Assembly (NCBI GenBank): GCA_947632035.1
Contig: CANRNR010000007.1
Span: 1 to 64,000, forward strand
Origin: an uncultured Clostridia bacterium
Lineage (GTDB): Bacteria > Bacillota > Clostridia > TANB77 > CAG-508
DNA: 64,000 nt
Reading direction: 5' to 3'
Shown here: positions 31,737 through 42,451 of the stretch, in pieces
How positions within the stretch are numbered: position 1 is the first letter of the stretch
Layout: each line of letters starts with the position of its first letter
The notes under the pieces: generated by a model
Database searches by the model: none
What the model was told of the DNA's origin: nothing
What the model saw: the letters and a program-made list of their open reading frames with translations, nothing else
Translations under genes and position numbers: made by a program

Positions 31737-34551
31737 TTGTTTGACCATTAATTGATATAGTACCTTTGAATTGATTACCTTTATCTAAGAAATATTTTTT
31801 AGTAATTCCTGTAGGATTAATTTTAGTATTATCTGTTTCTAATGTTTCATCTGTTATTGCTGTATAGTTTATAGAAAGTTTTGCACCAACACTTCCAGAA
31901 TCAACATTATCTACACCAACGATTTCTACATCATAATGATTTTGGTCTAATCCTTCATATGCAAATTTTACATCATCTCCTATAGTAACAGTAACTTCTT
32001 TCCCGTCACTATAATTTTTTTGACTAACTATTAATAAAGGAGTTCCATTTGCATACCCTTGCGTACCGTTTTTCATATATTCTGAAAGTTTATTTGATGT
32101 ATTTCTTGTATCAGTTCCTATTAATGTTAAATCTCCTTTTAGTGTAAGGTTTGCAGCTTTATCTAGAATTGCAGTTTTACCTTTTATTGTTCCACCATCT
32201 ATTGTAACATTTCCTTTAGCTGGTAAATATAAACCATCACCACCTGTTGATTCAATATTACAATTTGTTAAAGTTACATTCCCAATACCAGTAAGACTTT
32301 CTGATGCATTTGCTGTAAATCCAAAATTTGATGCTTTAATATTTACATTAGTAAGTGTAGTAGTTGAAGATTCTGATCCTACATATACACCAGTTGTTCC
32401 TTCAACCTTAACATCAGAAACAGTTAATGTACCATTAATATTTTGTAATGCAATATTATTATTATTTTTTATTATAGATGTTTCTCCATTACCAGAAATA
32501 GTTAAATTTCCACCATTTTTAACATTGAATACTACTTTATTGTTTTCAGAACGTTCAATTGTTTTTCCATCTGCAAGTTCAACAGTTAATTCTTCATCAG
32601 CACCATCTACGACAACAGCTTCACTAGCTGTTGCATTTTCAGAAACAACAACTTTTTCTGCTCCAGCTTTTACAGCATTTACTAAGTTTGCTCCGTTATC
32701 TGTTGTATTTTCATTTGCTAATTTAACTGTTCCTTCTCCTTCAATTGTTAAGTTAGTATCTGCTAATTTTCCTGTTACTTTCATTGTAGAACCAGCATTT
32801 ACTGTAACTGTTTTTTCTTCATCTAAAGTTTCTAATTCTCTACCAACTTCTACATCACAGTTTACTACTACTTCATTAGCTTTATCTAAAGCTTCTTCAA
32901 ATGCTTCTTGTGTTTTTACTTCTTCAATTAATTTTCCTTGTCCTTCAACTTCACCTATTATTTCAGCTCCATCTACAGTTTTGTCAACTTTTAAAGATTT
33001 TCCTTCATCTACAGTACAAGTAGCACCGTCTTCTATTTCAAGAATTCCTTTAACAACAAATTGATTTTTTATTGTCATTGTTTTACCTGCAGAAACAATT
33101 AGTTTAACTCCTTCAGGAATTTCATTTGCTACTGAGAAATTAGCATCATCCTTTAATGTAATTACTAATGTTGGGTTAGAATTATCTCCTTCACCAGCTT
33201 TAGGTCCATATTTAGTTAAAAGTCCACTAAAGTCAGTTGTAGTAACTTTCTCTTTACATATGTCACATGTAGATTCATATACTCCATTTACTTTTTTCCA
33301 TTCAGCACATGCATGTTTTGCTGGATTTTCTTTTTCTGGATCACAAACAACACAGTAATGTCCATCGAATCCAGCACTCTTTAAAACATGATTTGCTGAA
33401 ACTTTTTGATATCCACATACTGAACATTCTTCAATACTATTTAAGTGATGTACATATTTTGTTTCATCATCATAGAAGTCTCCTGCAAAATCAGTGTTTG
33501 TAACAAATTTATGATCTTCTACAAATTCTCTACCACATACACATTTTGTTATATGACTTGTAGATGTTGTTGATCCTTTTACAAATTCTGTACCTACACA
33601 ATCTACCGGATTACTCATCCATTCTCCACAATACATACAAATAGCTATATGTTGAGGAATAGATTTTTGTTCTCCATTTACTGTTGCTGTTCTACTTGTT
33701 ATTGCATATTCAGAAGATTGTACATGTCCTGTAACATTAACTGTTTTTGTCTCTACAAATGTTTCATCTCCATTTACTACAGTTACTGTATAATTAGCTT
33801 TTGCTCCATTAGCATCTGTACATTTTCCTTCTAATTTCATATCAACAAAGTAGTCACCAGTTCCTATTGCTAGTGGTTGTAAAGCAATATTTGTTTTGCA
33901 ATTATCATCATAAACATATTTTTTGCCATCCCATCTAGTTCTGCTTTCTACACAACCTTCTCTTGTACATTCAAGAGTAGCTGTTTTTGTAGCTTTTCTA
34001 TCATATCCTATTACATTTCCTTGAGCATCTTTTAATTCTACCCAATTAATAGAAATTTCATAGTCATGACCATTTTCAGTATCTATTTCTATTCTAGCTT
34101 GGCTTTCTAAACATTCAACTTCTTTAATTATTTCACCATTTTCATCTAAAACAACCCAGAAATATTTATCACAGGCTGAACATTGACCATATTTCTTAAC
34201 TTGACCTGGTTCTAAATTACTGTCACTTGCTTGAGCCCATCCTTTTTCCATACATGTAGCAGGAGTTGCGTCATGAGTAACTATATTGTGTCCTGTTGCA
34301 GGAACTTCAAAAGTTTTAGAAGTTTCAATTCCATTTGCTTTTACAGAATATTTAGCAGAACCAACTGTTTCACATTTAGGTTCAGTAATAATTTCTTTTT
34401 CTGGAACTAAAGTTACTGTAGCTTCTTCTTTACATACTGTACATGTTCCTTTAGCTTCAACTACTGGATTTCCTTCTGCGTCTTCTGTCCATTTATAGCT
34501 TGTGTATGATTCAACACTATGAGCTTCTTCTTCACAAAAGTCACATTTTGT
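31732..34551 (-). pseudogene. silent C-terminal cassette (tail 3)
   Basis: Frame stays open from 34251 to the site (TKCDFCEEEAHSVESYTSYKWTEDAEGNPVVEAKGTCTVCKEEATVTLVPEKE...); no start. Confidence 0.75.
34535..34551 (-). other. candidate recombination site S5 at the head of tail 3
   Basis: Minus strand TTCACAAAA-TGTGAC-TTTTGTGAA, perfect 9-bp arms. Confidence 0.6.
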
Positions 34552-34798
34552 GAAATCTTTTTGACTATTAAATTACATATAAATAACTACTTAGTTAAAT
34601 GTTGTAAGTGTAAAAATATGAAATAATTGTATAAGTATTAGAATATGATTTGCATAAAGAATTTTTCTTCTTAAAAATGTGGTAATCATTTATTAAAAAG
34701 GTTGATTTTTGTACTACTATATGATATATTTTATGAGGAAATTTAAAGTGAAGTATTAAATAAATGAAAAATTAAATAGAGCAAGAGGGGAAGAGCAA

Positions 34799-35803
34799 AT
34801 GGAAAACAAATATATATTTCTTGATAAAGAATATAGTAAAGGAATGAACTTACATGATTATATATTATCAGACTTATTTAAAAGTGGAGTTCAACATCTT
34901 GAAATAAAGAAGAAAGAATTAAAAAATCCATTTTTGAAATTTATAAGAAGGGCACATTTAAGTTATAGAATATCTAAAATTATAACATTGCCAATGAAAT
35001 CAATTTGGAGTGAATTTCCTACTATAAATATAGATGAAAATTGCAATTATTATATAATTATTCCAATAGGAGTATTTTTTGATTGTAATATTTCTGCTAT
35101 AAAAAGAAAGTATCAGAAGTATAAAAATGTGAAGTTTATTTTGTTACTTTTAGATTCTATAGACTTGAAGTTCTTAGCAAATAAATTAGCTCGTGCATTA
35201 TATAAAAACAAATTGTGGGATTATGTATTTACTTACGATATGAATGATGCAAAAAAATATAATCTTATTTATTTAGAAGAGCATTATTACTCAAAACCAG
35301 AACTAGAAGAAGATGCAAAGATAGATAAAGATGCTTATTTTATAGGTGGTTTGAAACCAGGAAGAACACAAGAAACAATAGAATTATTTTCATATTTGAA
35401 AAAAAATAATGTCAATGTTAAATTTGATGTAGTAAATAGTGAAGAATTAGTATTTGATTATAAAAGTGATGGATTTAATATTTTTAAAAAATCAAATCCA
35501 TATTCATATGCATTAAAGGAAACAAATAATGCAAATTGTATAATAGAATTTTTACAGACAGGTCAAAAAGCACAATCACTTAGATATTTTGAGGCAGTAT
35601 GTTTAAATAAAAAATTATTAACTAATAATGAAAATGTAAAAAAATTATCTTTTTATAACGAAAAGTACATGAAAGTATTTAATAAATTTGAATATATTGA
35701 TACAGAATGGGTGAAATCAAAAGAAGAAGTAAATTATAATTACAATAATGAATTTTCACCAATTCATATTATAGAAAAAATAGAGGAATTGGAGCAGAAG
35801 TGA
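34799..35803 (+). CDS. putative glycosyltransferase-like polysaccharide protein
   Basis: ORF upstream of the flippase and rfb genes; FEAVCLNKKLLTNN-type C-terminus. Confidence 0.55.
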   Translation: MENKYIFLDKEYSKGMNLHDYILSDLFKSGVQHLEIKKKELKNPFLKFIRRAHLSYRISKIITLPMKSIWSEFPTINIDENCNYYIIIPIGVFFDCNISAIKRKYQKYKNVKFILLLLDSIDLKFLANKLARALYKNKLWDYVFTYDMNDAKKYNLIYLEEHYYSKPELEEDAKIDKDAYFIGGLKPGRTQETIELFSYLKKNNVNVKFDVVNSEELVFDYKSDGFNIFKKSNPYSYALKETNNANCIIEFLQTGQKAQSLRYFEAVCLNKKLLTNNENVKKLSFYNEKYMKVFNKFEYIDTEWVKSKEEVNYNYNNEFSPIHIIEKIEELEQK

Positions 35804-37254
35804 AAGAAAAATCTATAAAAATAAATGCAATTATAAATATAGTTAAAGTGGCAATGTCCATCATATTTCCAATAATTACTTTTCCATATGCTTCTAGAGT
35901 ATTAGGAGCAGATAATATCGGAAAAGTGCAATTTGCTTCATCTGTTGTTGCATATTTATCGTTAATGGCTGCACTTGGAATTAATACATATGCTACAAGA
36001 GAAGGTGCTATTATTAGGAATGACAAAGAGAAACTTCAAAATTTTGCAAATCAAATATTTACAATAAATGTAATAACTACTTCTATAACTTATGGAATAT
36101 TATTAATTTTACTGATATTACCAACGAAGTTACTGGATTATCGTTTACTAATCATGGTACAAAGTTTAAGCGTTTTATTTTCAACAATAGGTGTAGAGTG
36201 GATATATAACATTTATGAAGATTATGCATATATCACTAAAAAAAGTATCTTAACTCAAATTATTTCAATGATTCTTTTATTTTTATTTGTAAAAGAAAGT
36301 AATGATTATTATATATATGCTTTAATTTCTGTTTTTGCAACAGGAAGTGTAAATATTTTTAACTTTATACATGCAAGAAAATACTGTAAATTTAAATTAG
36401 TAAAAAAGACAGATATAAAGAAACATTTTAAACCAATGATGATTTTATTTTCTAATGATTTGGCAGTAAATATATATGTTAATTCAGATATTATTCTATT
36501 AGGAATTTTTACTAATGATTTTACAATGGGCTTATATACAGTAACTGCAAAAGTGTATGATATAGTGAAAAGAATGATAAATTCTATTACAAATGTAACT
36601 CTTCCAAGAATGTCATTATATGCAAATACTGATAAAGAAAAATATAATTATTTATTGGAAAAGTTATTTAAAACAATAATTTCATTAGTTATTCCTGCAA
36701 TAGTTGGACTTATTATTGTAAGCAAGCAAGTAATATTATTTATTGCAGGTACAGAGTATGTAGAAGCAACATTATCTTTAGTTATATTAAGCATAGCGTT
36801 AGGATTTTCAGCTCTTGCCAATATTTTAGTAAATGGAATATTAATTCCAAACAAAAAAGAAAAGTGCGTTTTTTATGCGACAATTATTGCAGCAATATTA
36901 AATATAGGCTTAAACTTTATAGCTATACCATTGTGGAAACAAAATGGTGCTGCATTAACAACAGTTATTGCAGAGTTAACAGTATGTATTGTAAGTATTT
37001 TCTATTCTAGAAAATTATGCAACTTTAAAAACTTAAAAAGAACAGTTATAGTAAGCTTTATTTCATGTATAGCAATATTTGCAGTTTCAGAAGTTATTAA
37101 AATTTTTGTAGCAAATATTATTCTACAAACAGCATTAATTGTAATAGGTGGGGTTGGAGCTTATTCAATAGTAAGCCTTTTACTAAAGAATGATATTGCA
37201 ATAGAATTATTAAGCAATATAATAAATAAAACTAAAAGTATAATAAAAAGATAA
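35800..37254 (+). CDS. polysaccharide flippase (Wzx-like)
   Basis: Polytopic; PIITFPYASRVLGADNIGKVQFASSVVAYLSLMAALGINTYATREGA. Confidence 0.9.
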   Translation: MKEKSIKINAIINIVKVAMSIIFPIITFPYASRVLGADNIGKVQFASSVVAYLSLMAALGINTYATREGAIIRNDKEKLQNFANQIFTINVITTSITYGILLILLILPTKLLDYRLLIMVQSLSVLFSTIGVEWIYNIYEDYAYITKKSILTQIISMILLFLFVKESNDYYIYALISVFATGSVNIFNFIHARKYCKFKLVKKTDIKKHFKPMMILFSNDLAVNIYVNSDIILLGIFTNDFTMGLYTVTAKVYDIVKRMINSITNVTLPRMSLYANTDKEKYNYLLEKLFKTIISLVIPAIVGLIIVSKQVILFIAGTEYVEATLSLVILSIALGFSALANILVNGILIPNKKEKCVFYATIIAAILNIGLNFIAIPLWKQNGAALTTVIAELTVCIVSIFYSRKLCNFKNLKRTVIVSFISCIAIFAVSEVIKIFVANIILQTALIVIGGVGAYSIVSLLLKNDIAIELLSNIINKTKSIIKR

Positions 37255-37338
37255 TCATATATGAAAATATATAAACAATGAGGCATTTAAATATAAAACA
37301 AATAAAATATATAAAAAGATAAGGAATGATAAGAATAC

Positions 37339-38238
37339 ATGAAAATTTTAATTACAGGTGCAAATGGTATGCTTGCAAAAGCAGTAATAAATGAATTTAA
37401 AGATTGTGAACTAATATGCACAGATGTAAGTGAAGTAACTAATAATGTAGAAAATATAAATACTACAAGTGTTAATAATTTTCAAGCAGTAAGCAAATTA
37501 GATATTACAAATTTAGAAGATGTTGAAGCATTTGTAAGTAAAACTAAGCCTGAATATATAATAAACTGTGCTGCTTATACAGCAGTAGATAAAGCAGAAG
37601 ACGAAGAAGAACTTGCAAGAAAAGTAAATAGTATAGGACCTAAAAATTTAAGTATAGTAGCAAGTAAGCAAGATGCTACATTAATTCATATTAGTACAGA
37701 TTATGTATTTGGTGGTGCTAAATCAATAGATGAGGCATATGTAGAAGATGATGAGAAAAATCCTACTACAGTTTATGGAATTACAAAATTAGAAGGCGAA
37801 AAAGAAATTACAAAAAATTGTAATAAATATTATATATTCCGTACAGCATGGCTATTTGGAGATGGAAAAAACTTTGTAAGAACAATGTTAAAATTGGGAG
37901 AAGAAAAAGAAGAAGTAAATGTAGTATCAGACCAACATGGAAGCCCAACATATACTGTGGACTTAGCTAAAGTTATACATGATGCAATAGAAAAACAAAT
38001 ACCTTATGGAATATATCATGCAACAAATGAAGGATTTACTACATGGTATGAATTTACAAGAAAAATCTTTGAAATGGAAAATATAAAATGTAAAGTAAAT
38101 CCTGTAACAAGTGAAGAATTTCCAAGTAAAGCTAAAAGACCAAAAAATTCTAAACTATCAAAGGAAAAACTATTAAATGAAGGAATACATATTCCAACAT
38201 ATGAAGATGCTTTAAAAAGGTATTTACAAAACAGTTAA
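37339..38238 (+). CDS. rfbD: dTDP-4-dehydrorhamnose reductase
   Basis: ITGANGMLAKA, NCAAYTAVDKAEDE, ISTDYVFGG, YGITKLEGE. Confidence 0.95.
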   Translation: MKILITGANGMLAKAVINEFKDCELICTDVSEVTNNVENINTTSVNNFQAVSKLDITNLEDVEAFVSKTKPEYIINCAAYTAVDKAEDEEELARKVNSIGPKNLSIVASKQDATLIHISTDYVFGGAKSIDEAYVEDDEKNPTTVYGITKLEGEKEITKNCNKYYIFRTAWLFGDGKNFVRTMLKLGEEKEEVNVVSDQHGSPTYTVDLAKVIHDAIEKQIPYGIYHATNEGFTTWYEFTRKIFEMENIKCKVNPVTSEEFPSKAKRPKNSKLSKEKLLNEGIHIPTYEDALKRYLQNS

Positions 38239-38348
38239 AGAGTGTGAAATAAGTAATAAAATATATTATATAAAAATTATATTAAAACTATATGAAATTA
38301 TATTAAAAGCTTATAAAAAATAATATATGTAAAAGGATGTGAAAAATA

Positions 38349-39239
38349 ATGAAAAAACGTAAAGGAATTATTTTAGCAGGTGGTACAGCAACAAGGTTAT
38401 TTCCACTAACACTTTCAATATCAAAACAAATTATGCCAGTATATGATAAACCAATGATATATTACCCAATATCTGTTTTAATGGAAGCAAATATTCGTGA
38501 CATATTAATAATATCAACTCCAAGAGATATTGTAGGCTTTAAAGAATTACTTGGAGATGGAAGCAAGTGGGGTATGCATTTTGAATATAAAATTCAAGAA
38601 AAGCCAAATGGTCTTGCAGAGGCATTTATTATAGGAGAAGAATTTATAGGTGAAGATAATGTAGCAATGATACTAGGCGATAATATGTTTTATGGTAATA
38701 ACTTATCAGAAATTCTAAAATGTGCAAATGAAAGAGAAGATGAAGCAACAATATTTGGTTATTATGTAAAAGATCCAACAGCTTATGGTGTAGTAGAAGT
38801 TGATGATAATAAAAAGGCAATATCAATAGAGGAAAAACCCAAAAATCCAAAATCTAATTATGCAGTTCCAGGGTTATATTTTTACACAAATGATGTAATT
38901 GAAATTGCAAAAAGTATAAAGCCATCACAAAGGGGCGAATTAGAAATTACATCAGTAAATGAAGAATATATGAAAAGAGGAAAATTAAAAGTAGAGATAT
39001 TAGGAAGGCAAATGGTATGGTTTGATACTGGTACATATGATTCTTTAATTGAAACAGCAAGCTTTGTTCAAACAATAGAAAAAAGACAAGGAATTCAAAT
39101 TTGTTGCCCAGAGGAAATAGCATATAGAAATGGATTTATAACAGATAATGAGTTATTAGTTTTATCTGATAAACTTATAAAAACAGACTATGGAAAATAT
39201 TTAAAAGATTTAGCAGAACATAAAATTGAATTATTTTAA
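38349..39239 (+). CDS. rfbA: glucose-1-phosphate thymidylyltransferase
   Basis: [46 protein letters not shown]. Confidence 0.96.
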   Translation: MKKRKGIILAGGTATRLFPLTLSISKQIMPVYDKPMIYYPISVLMEANIRDILIISTPRDIVGFKELLGDGSKWGMHFEYKIQEKPNGLAEAFIIGEEFIGEDNVAMILGDNMFYGNNLSEILKCANEREDEATIFGYYVKDPTAYGVVEVDDNKKAISIEEKPKNPKSNYAVPGLYFYTNDVIEIAKSIKPSQRGELEITSVNEEYMKRGKLKVEILGRQMVWFDTGTYDSLIETASFVQTIEKRQGIQICCPEEIAYRNGFITDNELLVLSDKLIKTDYGKYLKDLAEHKIELF

Positions 39240-39328
39240 AAAATTAAGATTCTTTAAAATATTTGATATAATATATATTTTTTAACTCAAAATAATATAA
39301 GTTTTTAAATACGTGGTAGAAGAAAGAT

Positions 39329-39883
39329 GTGAAGAAAATGGGAAAAGTAAAAAGAATAGAAACAGGAATAGATGGCTTATATGTAATAGAGCCTACAGTA
39401 TTTGAAGATAATAGAGGATTTTTTATGGAAAGCTACAACAAACGTGATTTTGAAGAAATAGGAATAAATGCAGACTTTGTTCAGGACAACCATTCAAAAT
39501 CAGTAAAAGGAGTTTTAAGAGGTCTGCATTTTCAAAAGGAATATCCACAAGCAAAACTTGTAAGAGCTATAAAAGGTGAAGTTTATGATGTTGCTGTGGA
39601 TTTGAGGAAAGATTCTAAAACATATGGAAAATACTATGGAGTTCTTTTATCAGAAGAAAACAAAAAGCAGTTTTTTATACCAAGAGGTTTTGCACATGGC
39701 TTTTTAGTAATAAGTGATGAAGCGGAATTTGTATATAAAGCTGATGATTTCTATCATCCAAATGATGAAGGAGGCATTCCATATAATGATGCGAAAATTG
39801 GAATTGATTGGCCACTTGAAAAAGTAGGTGGAGCAGAAAATATAATCCAATCAGAAAAGGACAAAAATTGGAGTGCACTTTAG
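39329..39883 (+). CDS. rfbC: dTDP-4-dehydrorhamnose 3,5-epimerase (start may be ATG 39338)
   Basis: VFEDNRGFFMESYN, VLRGLHFQKEYPQAKLVR, PRGFAHGFLV. Confidence 0.95.
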   Translation: MKKMGKVKRIETGIDGLYVIEPTVFEDNRGFFMESYNKRDFEEIGINADFVQDNHSKSVKGVLRGLHFQKEYPQAKLVRAIKGEVYDVAVDLRKDSKTYGKYYGVLLSEENKKQFFIPRGFAHGFLVISDEAEFVYKADDFYHPNDEGGIPYNDAKIGIDWPLEKVGGAENIIQSEKDKNWSAL

Positions 39884-39902
39884 AAAGTTTATAAATTATA
39901 AG

Positions 39903-39980
39903 TTATAAGTAAATAAATTATAAACAATAATAAGAACAAATTATAAGTAAATAATTATAAACAATAATAAGAAACAAATT
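39903..39980. repeat. about 38-bp AT-rich tandem repeat upstream of rfbB
   Basis: TTATAAGTAAATAAATTATAAACAATAATAAGAACAAA x2 plus a partial third. Confidence 0.75.
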
Positions 39981-40040
39981 ATAAGCAAATAACTTATGTA
40001 CGAATTATAAAAATGAATGTGAAAAAAAGGAGAGTATAAG

Positions 40041-41018
40041 ATGAGCAAAAATATTTTAGTTACTGGAGCAGCCGGCTTCATAGGATCAAATTTTGTAGAG
40101 TATTTTAAAGCAAAATATCCAGAATATAATATAGTAGTTTTAGATAAATTATCGTATGCAGGAAATATGGATAACCTAAACTACGTAATTGATAAAATAA
40201 CATTTGTAAAAGGAGATATATGTGATTATAAACTTGTAAAAGAAGTATTTATAAAATATAACATAGATGGAGTAATTCATTTTGCAGCAGAATCACATGT
40301 AGATAACAGTATTAAAAATCCATTTGTATTTACTCAAACAAATGTAATAGGAACACATACTTTATTAGAAGTAGCAAGGCAAGTTTGGGGAGAAGGTAGC
40401 CAAAATAAATTTGTACACATTTCTACTGATGAAGTTTATGGTGCACTTGGCGAAGAAGGTTTCTTCACAGAGAACTCTCCAATAGCTCCAAATAGTCCAT
40501 ATTCAGCATCAAAGGCAAGTTCTGATTTAATTGCAAGGTCATATTTTGAAACCTTTAAAATGAATGTAAGTATAACAAATTGTTCAAATAATTATGGACC
40601 ATATCAACATCATGAAAAATTAATTCCACACATGATTAAACTTGCATTGAGTGACCAAAAGCTTCCTGTTTACGGAGATGGAAGAAATGTTAGAGATTGG
40701 TTATATGTTGAAGATCATTGTGAAGCAATAGACCTAGTTTTCCATAAAGGGAGAGCAGGAGAAAGATACAACATTGGCGGACACAATGAAAGAAGAAATA
40801 TAGATATTGTAAAATTGATACTTAACCACTTACAAAAACCAGAAAGCTTAATTGAATTTGTTGAAGATAGAAAAGGTCATGACTTTAGATATGCTATAGA
40901 TCCAACTAAAATAAAAAATGAATTAGGTTGGGAGCCAAAAACTACATTTGAACAGGGAATTGTTCAAACTATAGATTGGTATTTAGACCATAAAAAATGG
41001 TTAGAATTAGAGGGATAA
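40041..41018 (+). CDS. rfbB: dTDP-glucose 4,6-dehydratase
   Basis: GAAGFIGSNFVEYF, HFAAESHVDNSI, STDEVYG, YSASKASSD. Confidence 0.96.
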   Translation: MSKNILVTGAAGFIGSNFVEYFKAKYPEYNIVVLDKLSYAGNMDNLNYVIDKITFVKGDICDYKLVKEVFIKYNIDGVIHFAAESHVDNSIKNPFVFTQTNVIGTHTLLEVARQVWGEGSQNKFVHISTDEVYGALGEEGFFTENSPIAPNSPYSASKASSDLIARSYFETFKMNVSITNCSNNYGPYQHHEKLIPHMIKLALSDQKLPVYGDGRNVRDWLYVEDHCEAIDLVFHKGRAGERYNIGGHNERRNIDIVKLILNHLQKPESLIEFVEDRKGHDFRYAIDPTKIKNELGWEPKTTFEQGIVQTIDWYLDHKKWLELEG

Positions 41019-41019
41019 A

Positions 41020-42378
41020 ATGGCGAAAACTAAAACAGTATTTGTATGTAGCAGTTGTGGGTACGAATCTACAAAATGGTTAGGTAAATGCCCTGGCTGT
41101 AATGAATGGAATAGTTTTTATGAAGAAAAAGTTTCAACAGGCCCAGCTAGTAAGCAAGCTGAAAAAAAGGTAGTTACACCAAAAGCTTTAAATGACGTAG
41201 TTGGAAAAGATGCTGTGCGTACTCATACCGGAATTGGAGAATTAGATAGAGTTCTAGGTGGAGGCTTAGTAAAGGGTTCTTTAGTTTTAGTAGGTGGAGA
41301 GCCGGGTATTGGAAAGTCTACTCTTATTTTACAATTATGCGATAAAATGGGTGGAGACGGAAAAGTTTTGTATGTTTCAGGAGAAGAATCAGCAGAACAA
41401 ATAAAACTAAGAGCAGATAGAATAGGAATTCATAATGAAAACATCCTATTTTTAGGAGAAACAGATATTGAAATAATAGAGAATAATATTTTAGAAATAA
41501 AACCTAAATTAGTAATTATAGATTCAATTCAAACTATGTATTCTGATGAAATTACATCAGCAGCAGGTACAGTAAGTCAAGTTCGTGAGATTACAGCTCG
41601 TATAATGAGAGTGTGCAAGGGAAACGAAATTACAACAATTATTATAGGTCATGTTACTAAAGATGGTAATATTGCAGGACCTAGAGTGCTAGAACATATG
41701 GTAGATACAGTACTTTACATAGAAGGAGAAAGATATTTCTCTTACCGTATTTTAAGAAGCGAAAAAAATCGTTTTGGTTCTACAAATGAAGTTGGTATGT
41801 TTGAAATGCAAAATGAAGGAATGGTAGAAATTACAAATCCATCTTCTGTACTAATTTCTGAAAGAGAAGATAATCCAGCAGGTTCTATCATTGTTGCAAG
41901 CATGGAAGGAACAAGGCCACTTTTAATAGAACTTCAAGCATTAACTACTCCAAGTGTATTTGGTCTTCCACGTAGAACAGCAGACGGAATTGATTATAAT
42001 AGGTTAACTCTTTTAGTAGCAGTTTTGGAAAAAAAGGTTGGCTTAGCATTAGGTTCACAAGATATTTACTTAAATGTAGTAAGTGGAATACGCATAAACG
42101 AGCCAGCAGTAGACTTAGGAATGGTGCTTGCAGTCGCTTCAAGTTTTAAAAATATACCTATTTCCAAAACAACTGTTGCAATGGGAGAAGTTGGTCTAAC
42201 CGGTGAAGTAAGGGCAGTTAATTTAATAGATAAAAGATTAAAAGAAGCTGAAAAGCTTGGATTTAAAACTTGTATTATTCCTGAAAGTAATAAAAGATTA
42301 TTAAAAGATAATTATAAGCTTGAAATAATAGGCGTTAGAAATATAAATGATGCAATGAGAGTTGCAGGGCTTAAGTAG
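41020..42378 (+). CDS. radA: DNA repair protein RadA
   Basis: CxxC zinc finger, GGEPGIGKSTLILQL, KNRFGSTNEVG. Confidence 0.97.
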   Translation: MAKTKTVFVCSSCGYESTKWLGKCPGCNEWNSFYEEKVSTGPASKQAEKKVVTPKALNDVVGKDAVRTHTGIGELDRVLGGGLVKGSLVLVGGEPGIGKSTLILQLCDKMGGDGKVLYVSGEESAEQIKLRADRIGIHNENILFLGETDIEIIENNILEIKPKLVIIDSIQTMYSDEITSAAGTVSQVREITARIMRVCKGNEITTIIIGHVTKDGNIAGPRVLEHMVDTVLYIEGERYFSYRILRSEKNRFGSTNEVGMFEMQNEGMVEITNPSSVLISEREDNPAGSIIVASMEGTRPLLIELQALTTPSVFGLPRRTADGIDYNRLTLLVAVLEKKVGLALGSQDIYLNVVSGIRINEPAVDLGMVLAVASSFKNIPISKTTVAMGEVGLTGEVRAVNLIDKRLKEAEKLGFKTCIIPESNKRLLKDNYKLEIIGVRNINDAMRVAGLK

Positions 42379-42451
42379 TAAGGAAAATAGCTATTTTCAA
42401 CATGAAATGAGATTTTAAATAAGTTAAAATAATAAATGAGGGAGGCTCCAT

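Noticed and set aside
32525-33064. 179-aa plus-strand ORF and similar antisense ORFs across the window
   Set aside because: Antisense to long conserved frames, low complexity, no RBS; artefacts of biased codon usage.
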